Under the pieces are notes generated by a model. The model was not told the DNA's origin. It searched no databases and saw only the letters and a program-made list of their open reading frames with translations. Below, piece by piece: positions 41,674 to 53,001 of a DNA stretch of 64,000 nt; position 1 is the stretch's first letter; every line of letters starts with the position of its first letter. The translations under genes were made by a program, and so were the position numbers. This DNA is from Pteria penguin (Eukaryota > Mollusca > Bivalvia > Pterioida > Pteriidae). The stretch lies in assembly GCA_035048485.1 (NCBI GenBank), contig CM068584.1, positions 56,669,739 through 56,733,738 on the forward strand. The letters run 5' to 3'.

Positions 41674-42947
41674 ATGAAATTCTCTCTTCACTATAGACAA
41701 AAATGGAAACAAGACTCTCAAAACAATCTTGCGATATATTTCTCTTCACGCGCATGTGTAACTTTCCCAAAGTATTTCTATAACAATCTTGCCAACCTCA
41801 GAGTACCACCAGGACCTGATATCAATTTACCAACTGGAAACGAAGAAAGTGTGTTTTATCAAGAATTATACAAAGTATTGCCAAATTCTACCATGCTCTC
41901 CATAACGGATATCTATTCCCAACAGTTTGTTCCGAAACCTGTGAATGAAAAGTGGTCTATTGATATGGCAACTATTTTCGATCAGGAAAAAGTGCTCAAT
42001 GATTTATCGGAGGCGATCCAGAACGTGGAAAACGTGGACATATCAATAACCAAGGCAAATGTTCAGTATGTGGAAGAAATGACTGTAGAACAGACGGGGA
42101 GTAAATTTTGGTCAAAATATAGGACAGGACGTATCACAGCATCTACCTTTTATGCAGTGTCGCACAAATTTAGAAAGGCAATCTCTCTTCATCACTAAAA
42201 ACTATCTGCCACCCCCAGCAAAGCCAAGCCGTGCAGATTTCAGCTGTAGTATGGAGATCGGAACGGGAAGAAGTTGCCCATTTGGAGTATGCTACATTAA
42301 CGAAAAAATGCACACGAGAACTTTAAATCGGAACGCAGTGGACTCATATTAAATGTTGACCATTCTCAATTTGGATCATCTCCTGGTGGCCTGATTTCAT
42401 GCCATTGCTGCGGTGAGGGCTATTTGGATATTAAAGTCCGTATTTAATGCGAAATAGTGACAAACTTGACGTACCATATTTGATTGCGATAAATAATGGA
42501 AGGAAACTCTACTGAATTCATGCTTACTATTACCAGATGCAAATGTACATGTCAAACAGACAGTTTTGTGACTTTGTTGTTTGGTGTCCAAATGATTGCT
42601 ATATTGGAAGGGTGTACAAAGATGACGTCCTATGGAGGGGAATGTCCGCAAAAGCGAAGGAATTTCATAGATGCTGTGTTGTGCCAGAGCTGCTGAATCG
42701 ATTCATAAGCCGGCAAAGGGTTCTGCGATAAAGTACCCTCTGTACAGCCGACAAACAGAAACCAATATCAACTTCAAGTGAATCCGAAGAAAACAGAAAG
42801 TACTGTACATGTGCGGGAATAGATGATGGAAAGAAAAGGATTTTTATGCGATAATGAAAACTGCCAAAAAACAATGGTTTCACTTAATGTGTATTAAGAT
42901 GAAACATGAGCCAATTGGGAGATGGCTTTGCAAGGACTGCAGATGAC
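41674..42947 (+). pseudogene. YqaJ nuclease with C-terminal PHD finger, frameshifted
   Basis: N-terminal 175 codons run intact: LRVPPGPDINLPTGNEESVF, TVEQTGSKFWSKYRTGRITA then STF. After a shift come VDHSQFGSSPGGLISCHCCG with EGYLDIKV, then QMYMSNRQFCDFVVWCPND and VYKDDVLWRGMSAKAKEFHR. These follow the YqaJ blocks, but SPDG reads SPGG and EIKC reads DIKV, so catalytic residues are altered. Further on YCTCAGIDDGK, LCDNENC and WFHLMCIKMKHEPIGRWLCK with DC form a C4HC3 PHD finger over two frames. At least four frame breaks. Probably the accessory nuclease of another DNA transposon; a THAP exon lies just downstream on the other strand. Confidence 0.65.
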
Positions 42948-43076
42948 CCATTGTTGTATTAATTTTATCTGTGTATTTTAGTTTGTGCTTGTATGTGATA
43001 TTCATTAGATACCCGGTAATAGACAAGTTGAACAGTGAATTAATTTAATAATATCATGCACTACGTACCATCTATC
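42948..43076. other. Short spacer
   Basis: AT-rich, no feature. Confidence 0.3.
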
Positions 43077-43203
43077 TACAAAGTGTTTTGAACAGACGAT
43101 CGTGATTTCCCATTTCTCCCCAGTTGCACTGTCCGCCCTGTTGACAGCAGCTTTCCACAGGCGCCGAAGTTCCTCGGATAGTTTGTCTCTGTGTCTAGAT
43201 CAT
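43077..43203 (-). pseudogene. THAP-finger exon fragment
   Basis: On the minus strand RDKLSEELRRLWKAAVNRAD and ATGEKWEITIVCSKHF carry the second half of a THAP domain (W…VCSxHF, the C-x2-H pair), ending near a donor-like GTAGAT. The first Cys pair would lie on an upstream exon that I could not find. Convergent with the YqaJ-PHD gene, as THAP transposase and YqaJ nuclease also face each other at 8.2-14 kb, though the domains differ. Confidence 0.4.
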
Positions 43204-43721
43204 ACAATACTTTGAGTGTCTTGAAATAGCTAACGTTTCTTTGAAGACCGGGACAACTTGAACAACCATAAATACAACATATCGGAATGATTTATGTCAA
43301 TGGGCGAGTTTATGCGTCTACTTGGGTTGATACCCGGCTATTTTCTACGCACGCGCGTTGAAATGTACGCTTGAACGGAAGGGTTGCTACTCGGGTGAAA
43401 AATGGACGAAGATGTCCTTTTCAACATTTTTTGTTCAGATCCGACGAGTACAGTGATATCAAGCAATACCATAGACTCTTCATTAGTTTCAACCTTCGTA
43501 ATACTGCAGTACTATTCGAGACGAAAATACGTTTCAATAAAACTCTCAGATAAATAGAAATAAACAAAGTTCATGTACAAAATATAATACAAGTGTTTTA
43601 TATTATATAATATAAGACAGAGATGTTTCAATGATAAATAGAAATATACAACAGTTCAGGTACAAAATATATTACAAGTACATGTATATAAATATAAAAA
43701 GATGCTTCACTGGCACAAGAT
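43204..43721. other. Spacer, no gene seen
   Basis: No motif-bearing frame; AT-rich near 43580-43700 with two similar stretches (AATAGAAATAxACAAxGTTCA). Confidence 0.3.
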
Positions 43722-44299
43722 TTAAACTTGTATAACTGCCATCAATGTGCAGTTTACTCTGTAGAATTGCTTTCTCAAACCACTCTCGTCAAGATGAACA
43801 AAATCTGGAAGATAATCAGATGGAAAGTGAATTTCCGGAAATGCATCAAAGTTAATTTTAATTTTCAACTTTTGATTGATGTGTTTGCGTTGCGCATCGA
43901 ATGAATTTTTCGTCAATCCAGGAGTCTTCCTTGTTCCAAAATTTTTGATATAAGAACACGGTTTACACCTTCAGGAAATAGTCGATCAACCAACTTCTTG
44001 ATGTCTTTGAAAATTTCCTTTGGGAAAGACGTCGCGGAAATGCGTTACCACCAATGCAAACGAAAACTATGTCAGGATTAAAGTCTTATATCTTCGGCGA
44101 ATCTTTCGTTGATATCTGATGCACGCAATCCACCTTTTCTGTAGAATTTTACCTCGTGCGGAGTAGAGAGATTTCCACCACAGAAACTCTCAAGTCTAAG
44201 GATATAGCTTGAACCGTAAAGAGCTATTTTCGTCATGTTGTATCTTAGAGTTTCATAGAGAAACTGATGTTGAAAACCATGACCCCCTTCATTATATAT
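43722..44299 (-). pseudogene. SGNH-hydrolase-like ORF, decayed
   Basis: Minus-strand KIALYGSSYILRLESFCGGN, KFYRKGGLRASDINERF, PDIVFVCIGGNAFPRRL, DIKKLVDRLFPEGVNRVLIS. The G-x-S block (GSS) and the GGN block match blocks I and III of SGNH/GDSL esterases; such domains accompany several retroelement and multi-copy ORFs in invertebrates. The terminal DxxH block is unclear. Two frameshifts at least. It might derive from a retroelement ORF1 with esterase activity. Confidence 0.45.
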
Positions 44300-45674
44300 A
44301 TACATTGTAATATCAAATATTAATTTAGTTAAGCATTTGAGAACTATTCAAATCATTAAAGAAATTAAAATAAAATCATTATTTATATAATACTAAATGC
44401 TATGTAGTTAAGTGTTTGAGAACAATTCGAATCATAAATCATTAAGGAAATTAATGTAGAGTTATCAGTTTCAGATAATTAAGATAACTGTGGATCTACT
44501 GATAATTACAATAATTAGAATATTAATATATTCAAGATATTTTAATTAAAAGATAAAAAGGCCCTTTTGGCCTATTATTAATTGTAATAAACGTAAAGCA
44601 CAAATTTATTGTTGTAATGGGGTAGTAAATTACACGCGAGTTTGAATGTCCCATTGTAAGGAAGCTTCCTTCGTACTGTCCTCAATCTTCTGAAATAAGT
44701 TGGTACCATAGTATACTACCCCCGGTGGTATATATAACAAAAGAATATGACATATCACCTTTTCCTTTATGCCTATTAGACGCCATTCGGTTATTACAAG
44801 TGCCATTCCGCATTTTATACCTCCACTCCGGTTATTCTATGTACCGATGATGTACTTATAAATGATTTATAAGGTTTCAGTCTTTATGCATAACTAATTC
44901 TTTGACATGAAATTTCATTCAGTGTCAATGTTTGGAGATCTATTTCTGTCAATAGTGTTCAGTATTTTCGATGTTTGCCTTGTATATTATCAATTATTTC
45001 ATATATTTACCTAAGACATGAGCCTTTTTGAGTATAACATACTAGTATTTATTATCGTTCAAGATATGTAATGAAATGCCGAATCAAATAGAGGTCCAAC
45101 TAGGAATTTCGAAATCAACCAAGTACTTTATAGTTGAATCGTGTACATACATACTGAAAAGAAAATAAACACATAAAAAGGCGTAACGTATAACGGAAGG
45201 CAACAAAATCTACAATAATATATATGCAACATGCATGATGTACCAAAACTCGTTGTTTCATACGTTTCTTTGTTAAACAAAGGTGGGGATTGTGAGATGA
45301 AAATGGGGATTGCAATATGTATATCTTTTTCCAGGAACGATTTCAAAAATCTAATTGATTTTTTTTACTAATTTTTACTTGATACCGATATTAGAACACT
45401 TCTTATACTTCATTTCAGTATTTTATTCCCCTGTATTCAACTTTCCACACGTCAATGCAATTAAAACATTCCGCAAGGAATGAAAGAAAGTATTGAAACG
45501 TTTTATTCTCAATTTAAAAGTATGATACTGAAGTGATTCTTTGAAAGAATATCGCTTTATGCCAGACTGGCATTTCTACTTAGTCAATAATCCAAGGCTA
45601 TTTGCAATCAATTCGCAGTTGTGTTAGGGCAATACACAATTATATAATGTTGCAGAAAACCCGCCAAAACAACA
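44300..45674. other. Intergenic, nothing recognised
   Basis: AT-rich; hydrophobic minus-strand frames at 45115-45346 lack support. No repeats of note apart from AAGGCCCTTTTGGCC near 44559. Confidence 0.3.
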
Positions 45675-45717
45675 TGACGTCATTGTGACGTCACTATGGC
45701 TCAGTGCATTATATAAA
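45675..45717 (+). promoter_or_regulatory. Twin CRE sites and TATA box
   Basis: TGACGTCA occurs twice, at 45675-45682 and 45686-45693, 11 bp apart (one helical turn) centre to centre, followed by TATATAAA at 45710-45717. This is a well-formed cAMP-response-type promoter. It could be an LTR or an element promoter: the next coding sequence (46701) is about 1 kb downstream. No LTR partner was seen. Confidence 0.5.
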
Positions 45718-46700
45718 GCGGTAGACTCTGCAACAATCAAAATGCCAAGACAAACGCTGTAGTGCAACCTTTTCCTCAACTCTGTTGTGTTATTTCACAT
45801 AAAGACTGTTCTATATCTGCTTGAAATGCGTTTTGCTGGGCCTAAGTTTTAGATTATAAAATATTATCAGAATTTCAATTTAATTAGACAATGTCTTATA
45901 AGACTACACCATTCAACAATTCCATCACAGTATTTATACACAGTTACGCCTCTAAGAAGTTGGGCACAGCTATAAATATTATTGATAGATTTCCATTTAT
46001 TATTTACAACAAAATTTTATTACCAAATTGGGCAATGTACCTTGCACTTGTTGAATGTTTGTTGTTAATACTACATATGCTATATATAGCATTCACGTGA
46101 TTGCAAACAACTCGGGATAAAATGTAAATGTGTGAAAAAGTAAACTTTTTAAACAATTTGCATTTTTACCATTTTTGCAGAAATAATTTATTATATTTCT
46201 TACGCGGTTTTCAATACAGACTATATAATGTCAATGACGTCGTGGAGTACCTTAACGTTACTGCGTATCTACAATTATGGAAACTTCTGGTAAATACACA
46301 TGTAGCCGGATATACATATTATTAAAACATTTTCCCCGTTTGTAATTAATGGAATCGAGATCGAAGAAATAGTAATGTTAAGGCTGAAATTGGTTGGAAG
46401 GTGTGGCTTTAAAATTAAACATGTAAATGTCACCGGTGCTTTATCAGTGCTTCTCAATTCATTGATGTATCCGATCTATTTTTCCAGAACCCAATTCAAC
46501 AGTTATCAGACACATAAAGGCTTTAATACCTTTAGTGAATCAGGATCTCAGGATGTATTTTAAGAGATTGGTTTCCTTTGCTAGGATAGAAAATGGAGCT
46601 CTGGTAGGAATATCTAGATGTTAAGATAATAAAATTGAAACTAGTATCTATAATGTTCAATTGTGATATACAAGACCTAGATTTTAAATTACATGTATTA
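45718..46700. other. Leader or spacer downstream of the CRE promoter
   Basis: No gene recognised. Small frames at 45891-46100 and 46128-46325 have no support. Confidence 0.3.
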
Positions 46701-47205
46701 AGTCTCAAATCAATATGTCTTTTTGCTTTCAAGTAAGTCTGAGAAACATAATGTTTTAAACATTTCTGATGAAAATGAGTTTCCTGCACTCTCAATTGCC
46801 AACAGACGAACATCTGACGTGCCAATCAACGATACTTGCAACTCACACATTGAGGAATCACTGTCATGGACAGACATCGGACAGACTGCCGTGGACTTTT
46901 CACACACTGACGAACCACTATCATCGACAGACATCGGACCAAAACTTTTCACTGAACATACACACAATGCATCTATTCCTGCACACGAAAACAAAACAGA
47001 AACAGAATTTGCATCTCATACAAAATCAGACGCTGATGACGAACCATATAGAAATCCCACCATAAACGGCTTAGAAAGTGGATTTTTGAGTACAGACACT
47101 GTTGCACATTGCATTTCAAGATCATTCAGACGCACCACACTATTCCGGATGGCACAAAGGAAAACGTATACTTTGTTACAAACAATCAAGCAAATGCACA
47201 AATAG
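46701..47205 (+). CDS. Uncharacterised acidic ORF next to a MULE-type fragment
   Basis: About 160 codons, intact: EKHNVLNISDENEFPALSIA, SLSWTDIGQTAVDFSHTDEP, LSSTDIGPKLF (a repeated TDIG-x phrase), a hydrophilic middle and a basic end (SRSFRRTTLFRMAQRKTY). It sits directly upstream of a fragment homologous to the MULE ORF at 55650, in the same place as the proline-rich ORF at 55154-55540, so it is probably that element's linker protein. Sequence similarity between the two is not evident. Confidence 0.45.
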
Positions 47206-47229
47206 AACACAGGCAACCTAAGAGTTTTC

Positions 47230-47615
47230 TTTATGATTGTGGGGTTTGGTAGAGAAATAAACAAAGTCCCTTCAAACAACAGATTATAATAAATCCGAAA
47301 CTGGGTCTCTGGTAACAATTTTCAAAAAGAGTAATGTTTTTTGTCGAGAAATTAGAAAGCAAATGATACCTTTAGAACTTCAGCCAGACTCCAAATCAGT
47401 TATCAAATTAAAACGATACGATTAAAAACTCGCAAAAGACAACAACTATCAAAGACGTGTCAGTTGGTTTGAAAATTTAGCAGAATTTGAAAATTCTTGT
47501 CTCCATTGGAAATCGTTGAATACATTGGCACTTATCCCGGCGAAGGCATCCATGGAAACGCAAAACATACGTCTCAACCGTACAGACGAATTACTATTAA
47601 GCAAAAGATATAATT
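47230..47615 (+). pseudogene. N-terminal fragment of a MULE-type transposase, second copy
   Basis: KLAKDNNYQRRVSWFENLAE then, after a shift, IVEYIGTYPGEGIHGNAKHT with SQPYRR match YVRLKKDKNYKKRVYW and VEYLGSFPGFSTHGNAKHKT at 55850-55960. Homology ends just before the left 12.7-kb terminal repeat (47632). The rest of the gene is missing. Confidence 0.65.
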
Positions 47616-47619
47616 TTGA

Positions 47620-47868
47620 ACGGTTACACTACTTACCTGATTGACTGCGGAATTACCGGATTGACCAAAAAAGTTACCGGATTGACCAGGTTTTTTAAAG
47701 TTTTTTTTGGCAGATATGGATCGAGTGACGTTGGTTACAGGAATTACACGACTTTTTAGGCAAAAAACGCATTCCGGGAAGTTGTAGTAATAGTTGCAAA
47801 TTCCTCCGTTTGCGCCGCGACTAGTAACTCTAGTTTCTTAGTGGTATGAATCGGGAATATGAACTTGT
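47620..47868 (+). repeat. Left arm of the 12.7-kb inverted repeat
   Basis: The outer end reads GGTTACACTACTTACCTGAT, then GACTGCGG and two copies of TTACCGGATTGACC. Inner part ATGAATCGGGAATATGAAC. About 90% identical by eye to the right arm, with small indels in the poly(T) part. Confidence 0.8.
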
Positions 47869-48205
47869 GTACATAGCTTAATTTACATAAACCAAATTAC
47901 ATGAATATGAATTTAATTATTTAATGTCATTTTATTTGCAGGTTTCAAATATATAAAGTCAATACAAGTCAAGTTGAAAATATTACAACTGGAAGAAGAT
48001 ATAAATATTACAAATGGACGTTTCAAAATAACGATATAACTGTATATATATTGATAGGAGATATTCATATAACGTGTTTCTATATACATGTATCGTGCTA
48101 AGATATCACAAAAGACATGTTAATTCAATGAATTAATGAACTTAAATTGAGGTTGTCAGCCGTTGTATCTAGACCATCGAAATACGGTGCAATAATTAAT
48201 TTAGA

Positions 48206-48256
48206 TACAACGTTTCCAGCTCTTGCCACGTGGAGGCCACCACTTCAAGAGCCATA
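48206..48256 (+). repeat. Inner inverted repeat partner of 58985-59035
   Basis: ACGTTTCCAGCTCTTGC and GGAGGCCACCACTTCAAGAG are found inverted near 58990-59032 with a few changes. They may be inner parts of the same long arms, with the right arm expanded by insertion. Confidence 0.6.
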
Positions 48257-48516
48257 AAAAATTTAAGAATAATAATACTAAAAATTATAGAATAAAGTAG
48301 AATTTGAAACAAAATGTTAAGATACAAACCCTCAAAAATTTAATAATAAGAATAGAATTTTTAAACAAAGATATATAATTTAACTGAAAGAAGTGTGAAA
48401 GGAAAATAAAGATTTACAGAAAATTCAAAATTGGAGAATGAAAGTAATCAAAATAAAAAATAAAATACACCAAAAATGATTAATAGCAACTAAGTTGGCT
48501 AAAGAAGTAAAAAATA
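48257..48516. other. A-rich spacer
   Basis: AT-rich, poor in coding signal. Confidence 0.3.
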
Positions 48517-49062
48517 CTAATAATAAATATACTCAATGAATTTTAAAAAGCTTTGACGCACCAGTCCATTCTTGTTGCCTAATGTGACTATAGTCCCGTT
48601 GCTGGTCCAGAACAGGTTACCAGGATTCGATCTCATGTATTTCTCAACGTCCAGATGAATTAGGACTTGAGAGTGGCGGCGTACGGCGGAGGAATGCTGG
48701 GCAAAATGAATGTATTGTGTATTCATCCCATGAAGGCCGTACTACTTGATGGAAGGCATGGCAGACAGGGTGGTACCATGGGCACAATAACTGACGTCCC
48801 CGGGATCCCGGATTGGCGTTAGGAGGGTTCTCAAATCTACCTCTATTGAATGGCCGCTACTGGCTCGGACCTGGTGCCCATCGTCAGAGATCTGAAGTCT
48901 GGATTTCTCTATCGTGTCTGCGAGGAACCGGACGCAGGTAGGGGAGAAATGGCGGAATCCTTGTATCGCCTGCAGATCCTCACCCAACCATGGGATGACA
49001 TAGGCAAGGGTGCCTCGTGGCGCAAAGCCTGCACCAGACGTTTGGAGTCAGCAACCTGTATA
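48517..49062 (-). pseudogene. Tpt1/KptA-like RNA 2'-phosphotransferase
   Basis: Minus-strand order: SKRLVQALRHEAPLPMSSHG (Leu-Arg-His block), frameshift near 48990, FSPTCVRFLADTIEKSRLQI, DDGHQVRASSGHSI (RA-x2-GHS block), CAHGTT (HGT), then after a TAG at about 48752 YGLHGMNTQYIHFAQ, VLIHLDVEKYMRSNPGNLFW and NGTIVTLGN. These are the Tpt1 blocks in order. The enzyme removes a splice-junction 2'-phosphate from RNA using NAD+. The usual last catalytic Arg (in MxRxHIH) appears as Thr. One shift plus one stop. An acceptor-like TTATACAG precedes 49062, so upstream exons are possible. Confidence 0.7.
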
Positions 49063-49134
49063 ATTACAAAATTCTATCATCAATGGGTTGTATGTAGTAA
49101 CAAATCTCTTACTCTACTCAATCAACTTTGGTGA

Positions 49135-50276
49135 ACATCAATGTTATTAAACAGACAAGCATAGAATATTTTGATAATACAATTATCTGTTTAAAATTTT
49201 AAATCTATAATTGATAATACAAAACTTTCTATAGAGTTGTAATGGCTATACCTTCCCTTTTTGCTGTTAACAGTAAATTAAAAAATTATCATTTTACATA
49301 AAAAACAAGTATGCAGTTTTTGATACACATGTTAACAGTGTTTTGAGTCACTGATGTGAAATTTGGGGTTTTCATAAAGCCAATGATACGGAAACGTATA
49401 AAAAAGGTAATCAAAAGCGTATACGGAAACTTATTTTGTAAATTCAGGTAAGAAATATCCGTAAAAAGTAGTCCTTATATGTTATAATAGGTATATATTT
49501 CGCAAGTTATTCTTATTATCTGTTTCAAATACATTTTAGACTTTAATGCACTTTTGTTTTGTAAATAAATAAATCCTTTACATGTCATACAATAAATCAC
49601 AATTTAAAAACCAACAATTTTTCGATGTATATATATCTTCGATAAATGATATAAAATTTTATAGTTTACTTTTTATATTTATAAAAAAAAATTCTATTTT
49701 ACATCAAGTATATATACAGACAATAAACAAATAAAGAAACAATATGAATTACAAAGGAATATATGATAAATACTAGACATAATTTTTAATACTTATGTTT
49801 AAGAATATTAAATAACTGCGTCGATGTAATAATAATAAAAAAAGAAAATAACATATCTTTGTGAATTGGCGACATTTCAGGAAGGATTTAAAACATACAA
49901 AGCGAATCATTTAGTAATCGTTGGGTATATTTACAAAATAAGGAGGGCCCATACACGTTCTGGGTGAAGTATTAAAATTCAGATAAATGTTTGTCAATAT
50001 ATGTATGATATATATTGTGTTCATCTTGAAGTTAAATTATTACTTTATATTTATAATATCTAATGTGCCAAATGGCATGAAGAAATAAATGAACAAAACT
50101 GAACTGAATGGTTGGGAGTAGATTATCGACCAAGTACTTGTCTATAGTATTGCGTAATATTACGACCACGGGTTGACTGGATGAATTATCACACCTTGTG
50201 TCATTTAAAGGTATTAATAAGCTACACTTCCGACGGTCGTGGTATTAAAAATAATGCTAATAATATTTAGATATTT
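49135..50276. other. AT-rich spacer, no gene seen
   Basis: About 1.1 kb of AT-rich DNA with no motif-bearing frame. A short imperfect repetition of ATACGGAAAC lies at 49386-49430. Confidence 0.3.
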
Positions 50277-50811
50277 GGATGAATCCTGAAACACTTGAGG
50301 ACAACTACATTTCATCTACTGTAAAAGAAAGATTAATTGATATTCATAAACAATCACTTATGTCAGAAATTAATGCATCATCAAAAGTTTTTTTTTTTTT
50401 GTATAAGCACCTAAAGTCACGCTACAATCATATTTAACAAAACCTATATATGACGAATATAAGAAACCCATCAGTAAGATACGTCTCTCTTCACATTGCT
50501 TAACAGTTGAGACCGGTACATATAAGAACATTCCCTTACAGAGACGTATTTGTTCATCATGTAATACTGATATAGAAGATGAATTTTATTTTATACTGAA
50601 ATGTCCTACATATAATGACTTGAGAATGCAATTTTTGAAACCTTATTTTTATAGAAGGCATTCTGTCTTTAAATTAATTTTACTTTTATGTTCAGATAAA
50701 CTAATGATCTTTGCAACTCGGGGAAATTTCTTTAAAAATCATTTATTAAACGAAAATATATGTAAATGGTTTGAGTATTTAGTATTGTATTACTATACTT
50801 GCTATCAATGA
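50277..50811 (+). pseudogene. 3' end of a non-LTR retrotransposon (LINE) RT
   Basis: The final frame gives KIRLSSHCLTVETGTYKNIP, LQRRICSSCNTDIEDEFYFI and LKCPTYNDLRMQFLKPYFYR, the C-terminal C-x2-C…ED-E-F…C…Y-x2-LR region that follows the RT in several LINE clades. Upstream is frameshifted at a T-run (about 50389). RT core and endonuclease are absent: a typical 5'-truncated insertion. Confidence 0.6.
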
Positions 50812-51217
50812 TATCTCTATCGTGTTTGATAACATTCATGTACAACAGTTATATGTGTGATTTGACCTAGTAAATATGTTTATTCATGTGAATTTCTAAG
50901 AGTTTTGCATTGATTATGAGTTCAATAGCGGCATTACATGATTACATAAATATTCACAGTAATCACAGTTAATGATTACCAGCGGGATTGAAGAATTATT
51001 CAATCTTTATTTTCATGAAATAAATGGTACTTCCTTTGAAATCCCATAAACACCCTCCCTCTCCCTCTATTTCTTTGTTTATTATTATTTTTGCTCCATC
51101 CAACTCATATATATATATCATATCATATCAATGACCATTTATTTCCCATGAAATCGTGAGAATATGACGTAGATAAAATTTGGTTTCAAGAAATGATGGC
51201 TTTATTGCCTTTAAACA
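50812..51217. other. Spacer, no gene seen
   Basis: AT-rich; short TA/ATC microsatellite near 51106-51130. Confidence 0.3.
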
Positions 51218-51568
51218 TGTAGCCATTGGTTTCATCCAATAACCAAGGAATGTAAGCAAATGGTTGTTTATTGCAAGAAATGTGATACTTGGTATCATAA
51301 CCATTGTGAGGGTATTGTTGGATCGGATTTCGGGTTCTTGGCAAAAACTGATTTCCCCTACTTTTGCATAAAATGTTGTGTCCCTAATTGGCAATTTGAC
51401 TTTGATTTGTCTTTGAAGAGACTTGAAATTGCTGTGCGCAATAAGAAGTGGTATGAAGCAGCTAGAGTTGAAAGCATTTTGCTACGCAATCACAAATTGC
51501 AAAGTTCAAGAGCGCGAATTTTGACAATTGAAGCCTCAGTGTTGACCCCATATCCCAGACAATTTTGA
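51218..51568 (+). CDS. PHD-finger fragment
   Basis: KECKQMVVYCKKCDTWYHNH then CEGIVGSDFGFLAKTDFPYF with CIKCC is the central and C-terminal part of a PHD finger (C-x2-C-x4-H-x2-C…C-x2-C). The first Cys pair would be upstream. A basic coiled segment follows (LSLKRLEIAVRNKKWYEAAR). PHD fingers of this kind occur in retroelement ORF1 proteins and in transposon nucleases (compare 42800-42947). Short and without a convincing start. Confidence 0.45.
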   Translation, partial: CSHWFHPITKECKQMVVYCKKCDTWYHNHCEGIVGSDFGFLAKTDFPYFCIKCCVPNWQFDFDLSLKRLEIAVRNKKWYEAARVESILLRNHKLQSSRARILTIEASVLTPYPRQF

Positions 51569-52029
51569 ACAAACCACATGACGTTAAAGACCGGGTGCCG
51601 AGTATAAAAGGAGAGAAGCTCCGAATGAACATGGTTTCCTCAAATTATTGACAGGGTTCATGCCGAGAAGACCTTTTTGTGAATATCTTCTATAAATATT
51701 AACAGTTGCTATTGTTTCGAAGCATGCAAGCTACCTCCATTATAACTTACCTATTCCCAGAGAAATTTCCCATATCCAAACAATATAAAACACAAAAAAA
51801 ACCCCGATGATATTATTCTTAGTCAAAGCCTTCCGTAGATTCAAATTTCCCTGACTGACAGAAGGGGGCGGAGTTTACCATGGAAACGTCTTCATGTATA
51901 TTTACTACGGAAGTTCCCATTATTCAGTGTGACCGTAAAACTCACGGAATTCTACAGAGTTTGTTTGAAATCCAAAAAAAAAAAAAATGTTATATAAATA
52001 AATACTAGAGGAAGTAATGCGGTAAAATC

Positions 52030-52593
52030 AAAATAAATAATCCTGTGTATTATTCCCATATACTCATCGCTATCTAAATTCGGCAACCACCCACGAACTA
52101 GTTTCAAAACACAATCCGGCACGATATCTCAACGATGCCAAACAAAGTGACATACTCGTGGGTCACGATCCATAGCTAGCCGTTTCTTACTTACATTTCT
52201 ATCATCACTAAGAACCAATCTGTGAAAAAGCATAGTCCAGAATTTTTTGTATAATTCCTTGCGTAGACTGCTGTTCTTTTTACTTTTTACACCAGGCCCC
52301 CTACCATCTTTCCACCAAAACTGTCGGTTTTCCTCCGAGGTAATACATGGTTTACAAAAACAATACGGACATTCCTCTCTTTCACTGTTTTGTTCGACCA
52401 CAAACGGGTACACTGAATTCTCATTGCGTTCGGTTTGACACAAGTCATCTGTTTCAGTTGCTACACCCACATAAGTTTTATGATAGGATACACCTTCCTC
52501 TTTTGTTGTTGGCATATCCAATCTTAATTGCGTAAAACTGTCTTCAATTACATCATACTGCTCATCAAAGAGTTCTAAAATTCTTGACGCCAT
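52030..52593 (-). pseudogene. CxxCxCxPC-family ORF, partner of the divergent DDE gene
   Basis: From the ATG at 52593 (MASRILELFDEQYDVIEDSF) an acidic N-terminus leads to CPYCFCKPCITSEENRQFWW, SSLRKELYKKFWTMLFHRLV and DPRVCHFVWHR. After one TGA come DIVPDCVLKLVRGWLPNLDS and DEYMG. Only that stop breaks it. The Cys cluster suggests zinc binding. Its start is about 400 bp from the divergent DDE ORF at 53002, so the two form a head-to-head pair. A second, more decayed copy is at 28600-29200. Function unknown. Confidence 0.65.
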
Positions 52594-53001
52594 TTTGTAG
52601 AGCAGACCGCGGGAAATGACGATATCTTGCCTATATGTAATGCGTTATCACCTTACGATCACTGACCAGCTCGGACATTTATGTAATACTATACCCTTAC
52701 CTCCTATAGATAAAGACAAGGGGGTGGTCCAGAGGAGATCAAAGGGCGCAGAGTCATTTCGTGACATTATATACAAAATAATTTCGCTTTTATGCTGTTA
52801 TTATACATGTAAACATGTCTTGTGTAATATGAGAATATTAATTTATTGTTTCGATCCGTTCTTTTATCAATTTATATTGCTTTCAATTGCATACACATAT
52901 CAATTAGTTCAGAAACCCCTTGGTGCCTCTAAATATATGCATGTAATATAGGGTGGAATTGTCGGTATTGTTTCATTTATGCAACTATTGTTTATCAAAG
53001 A

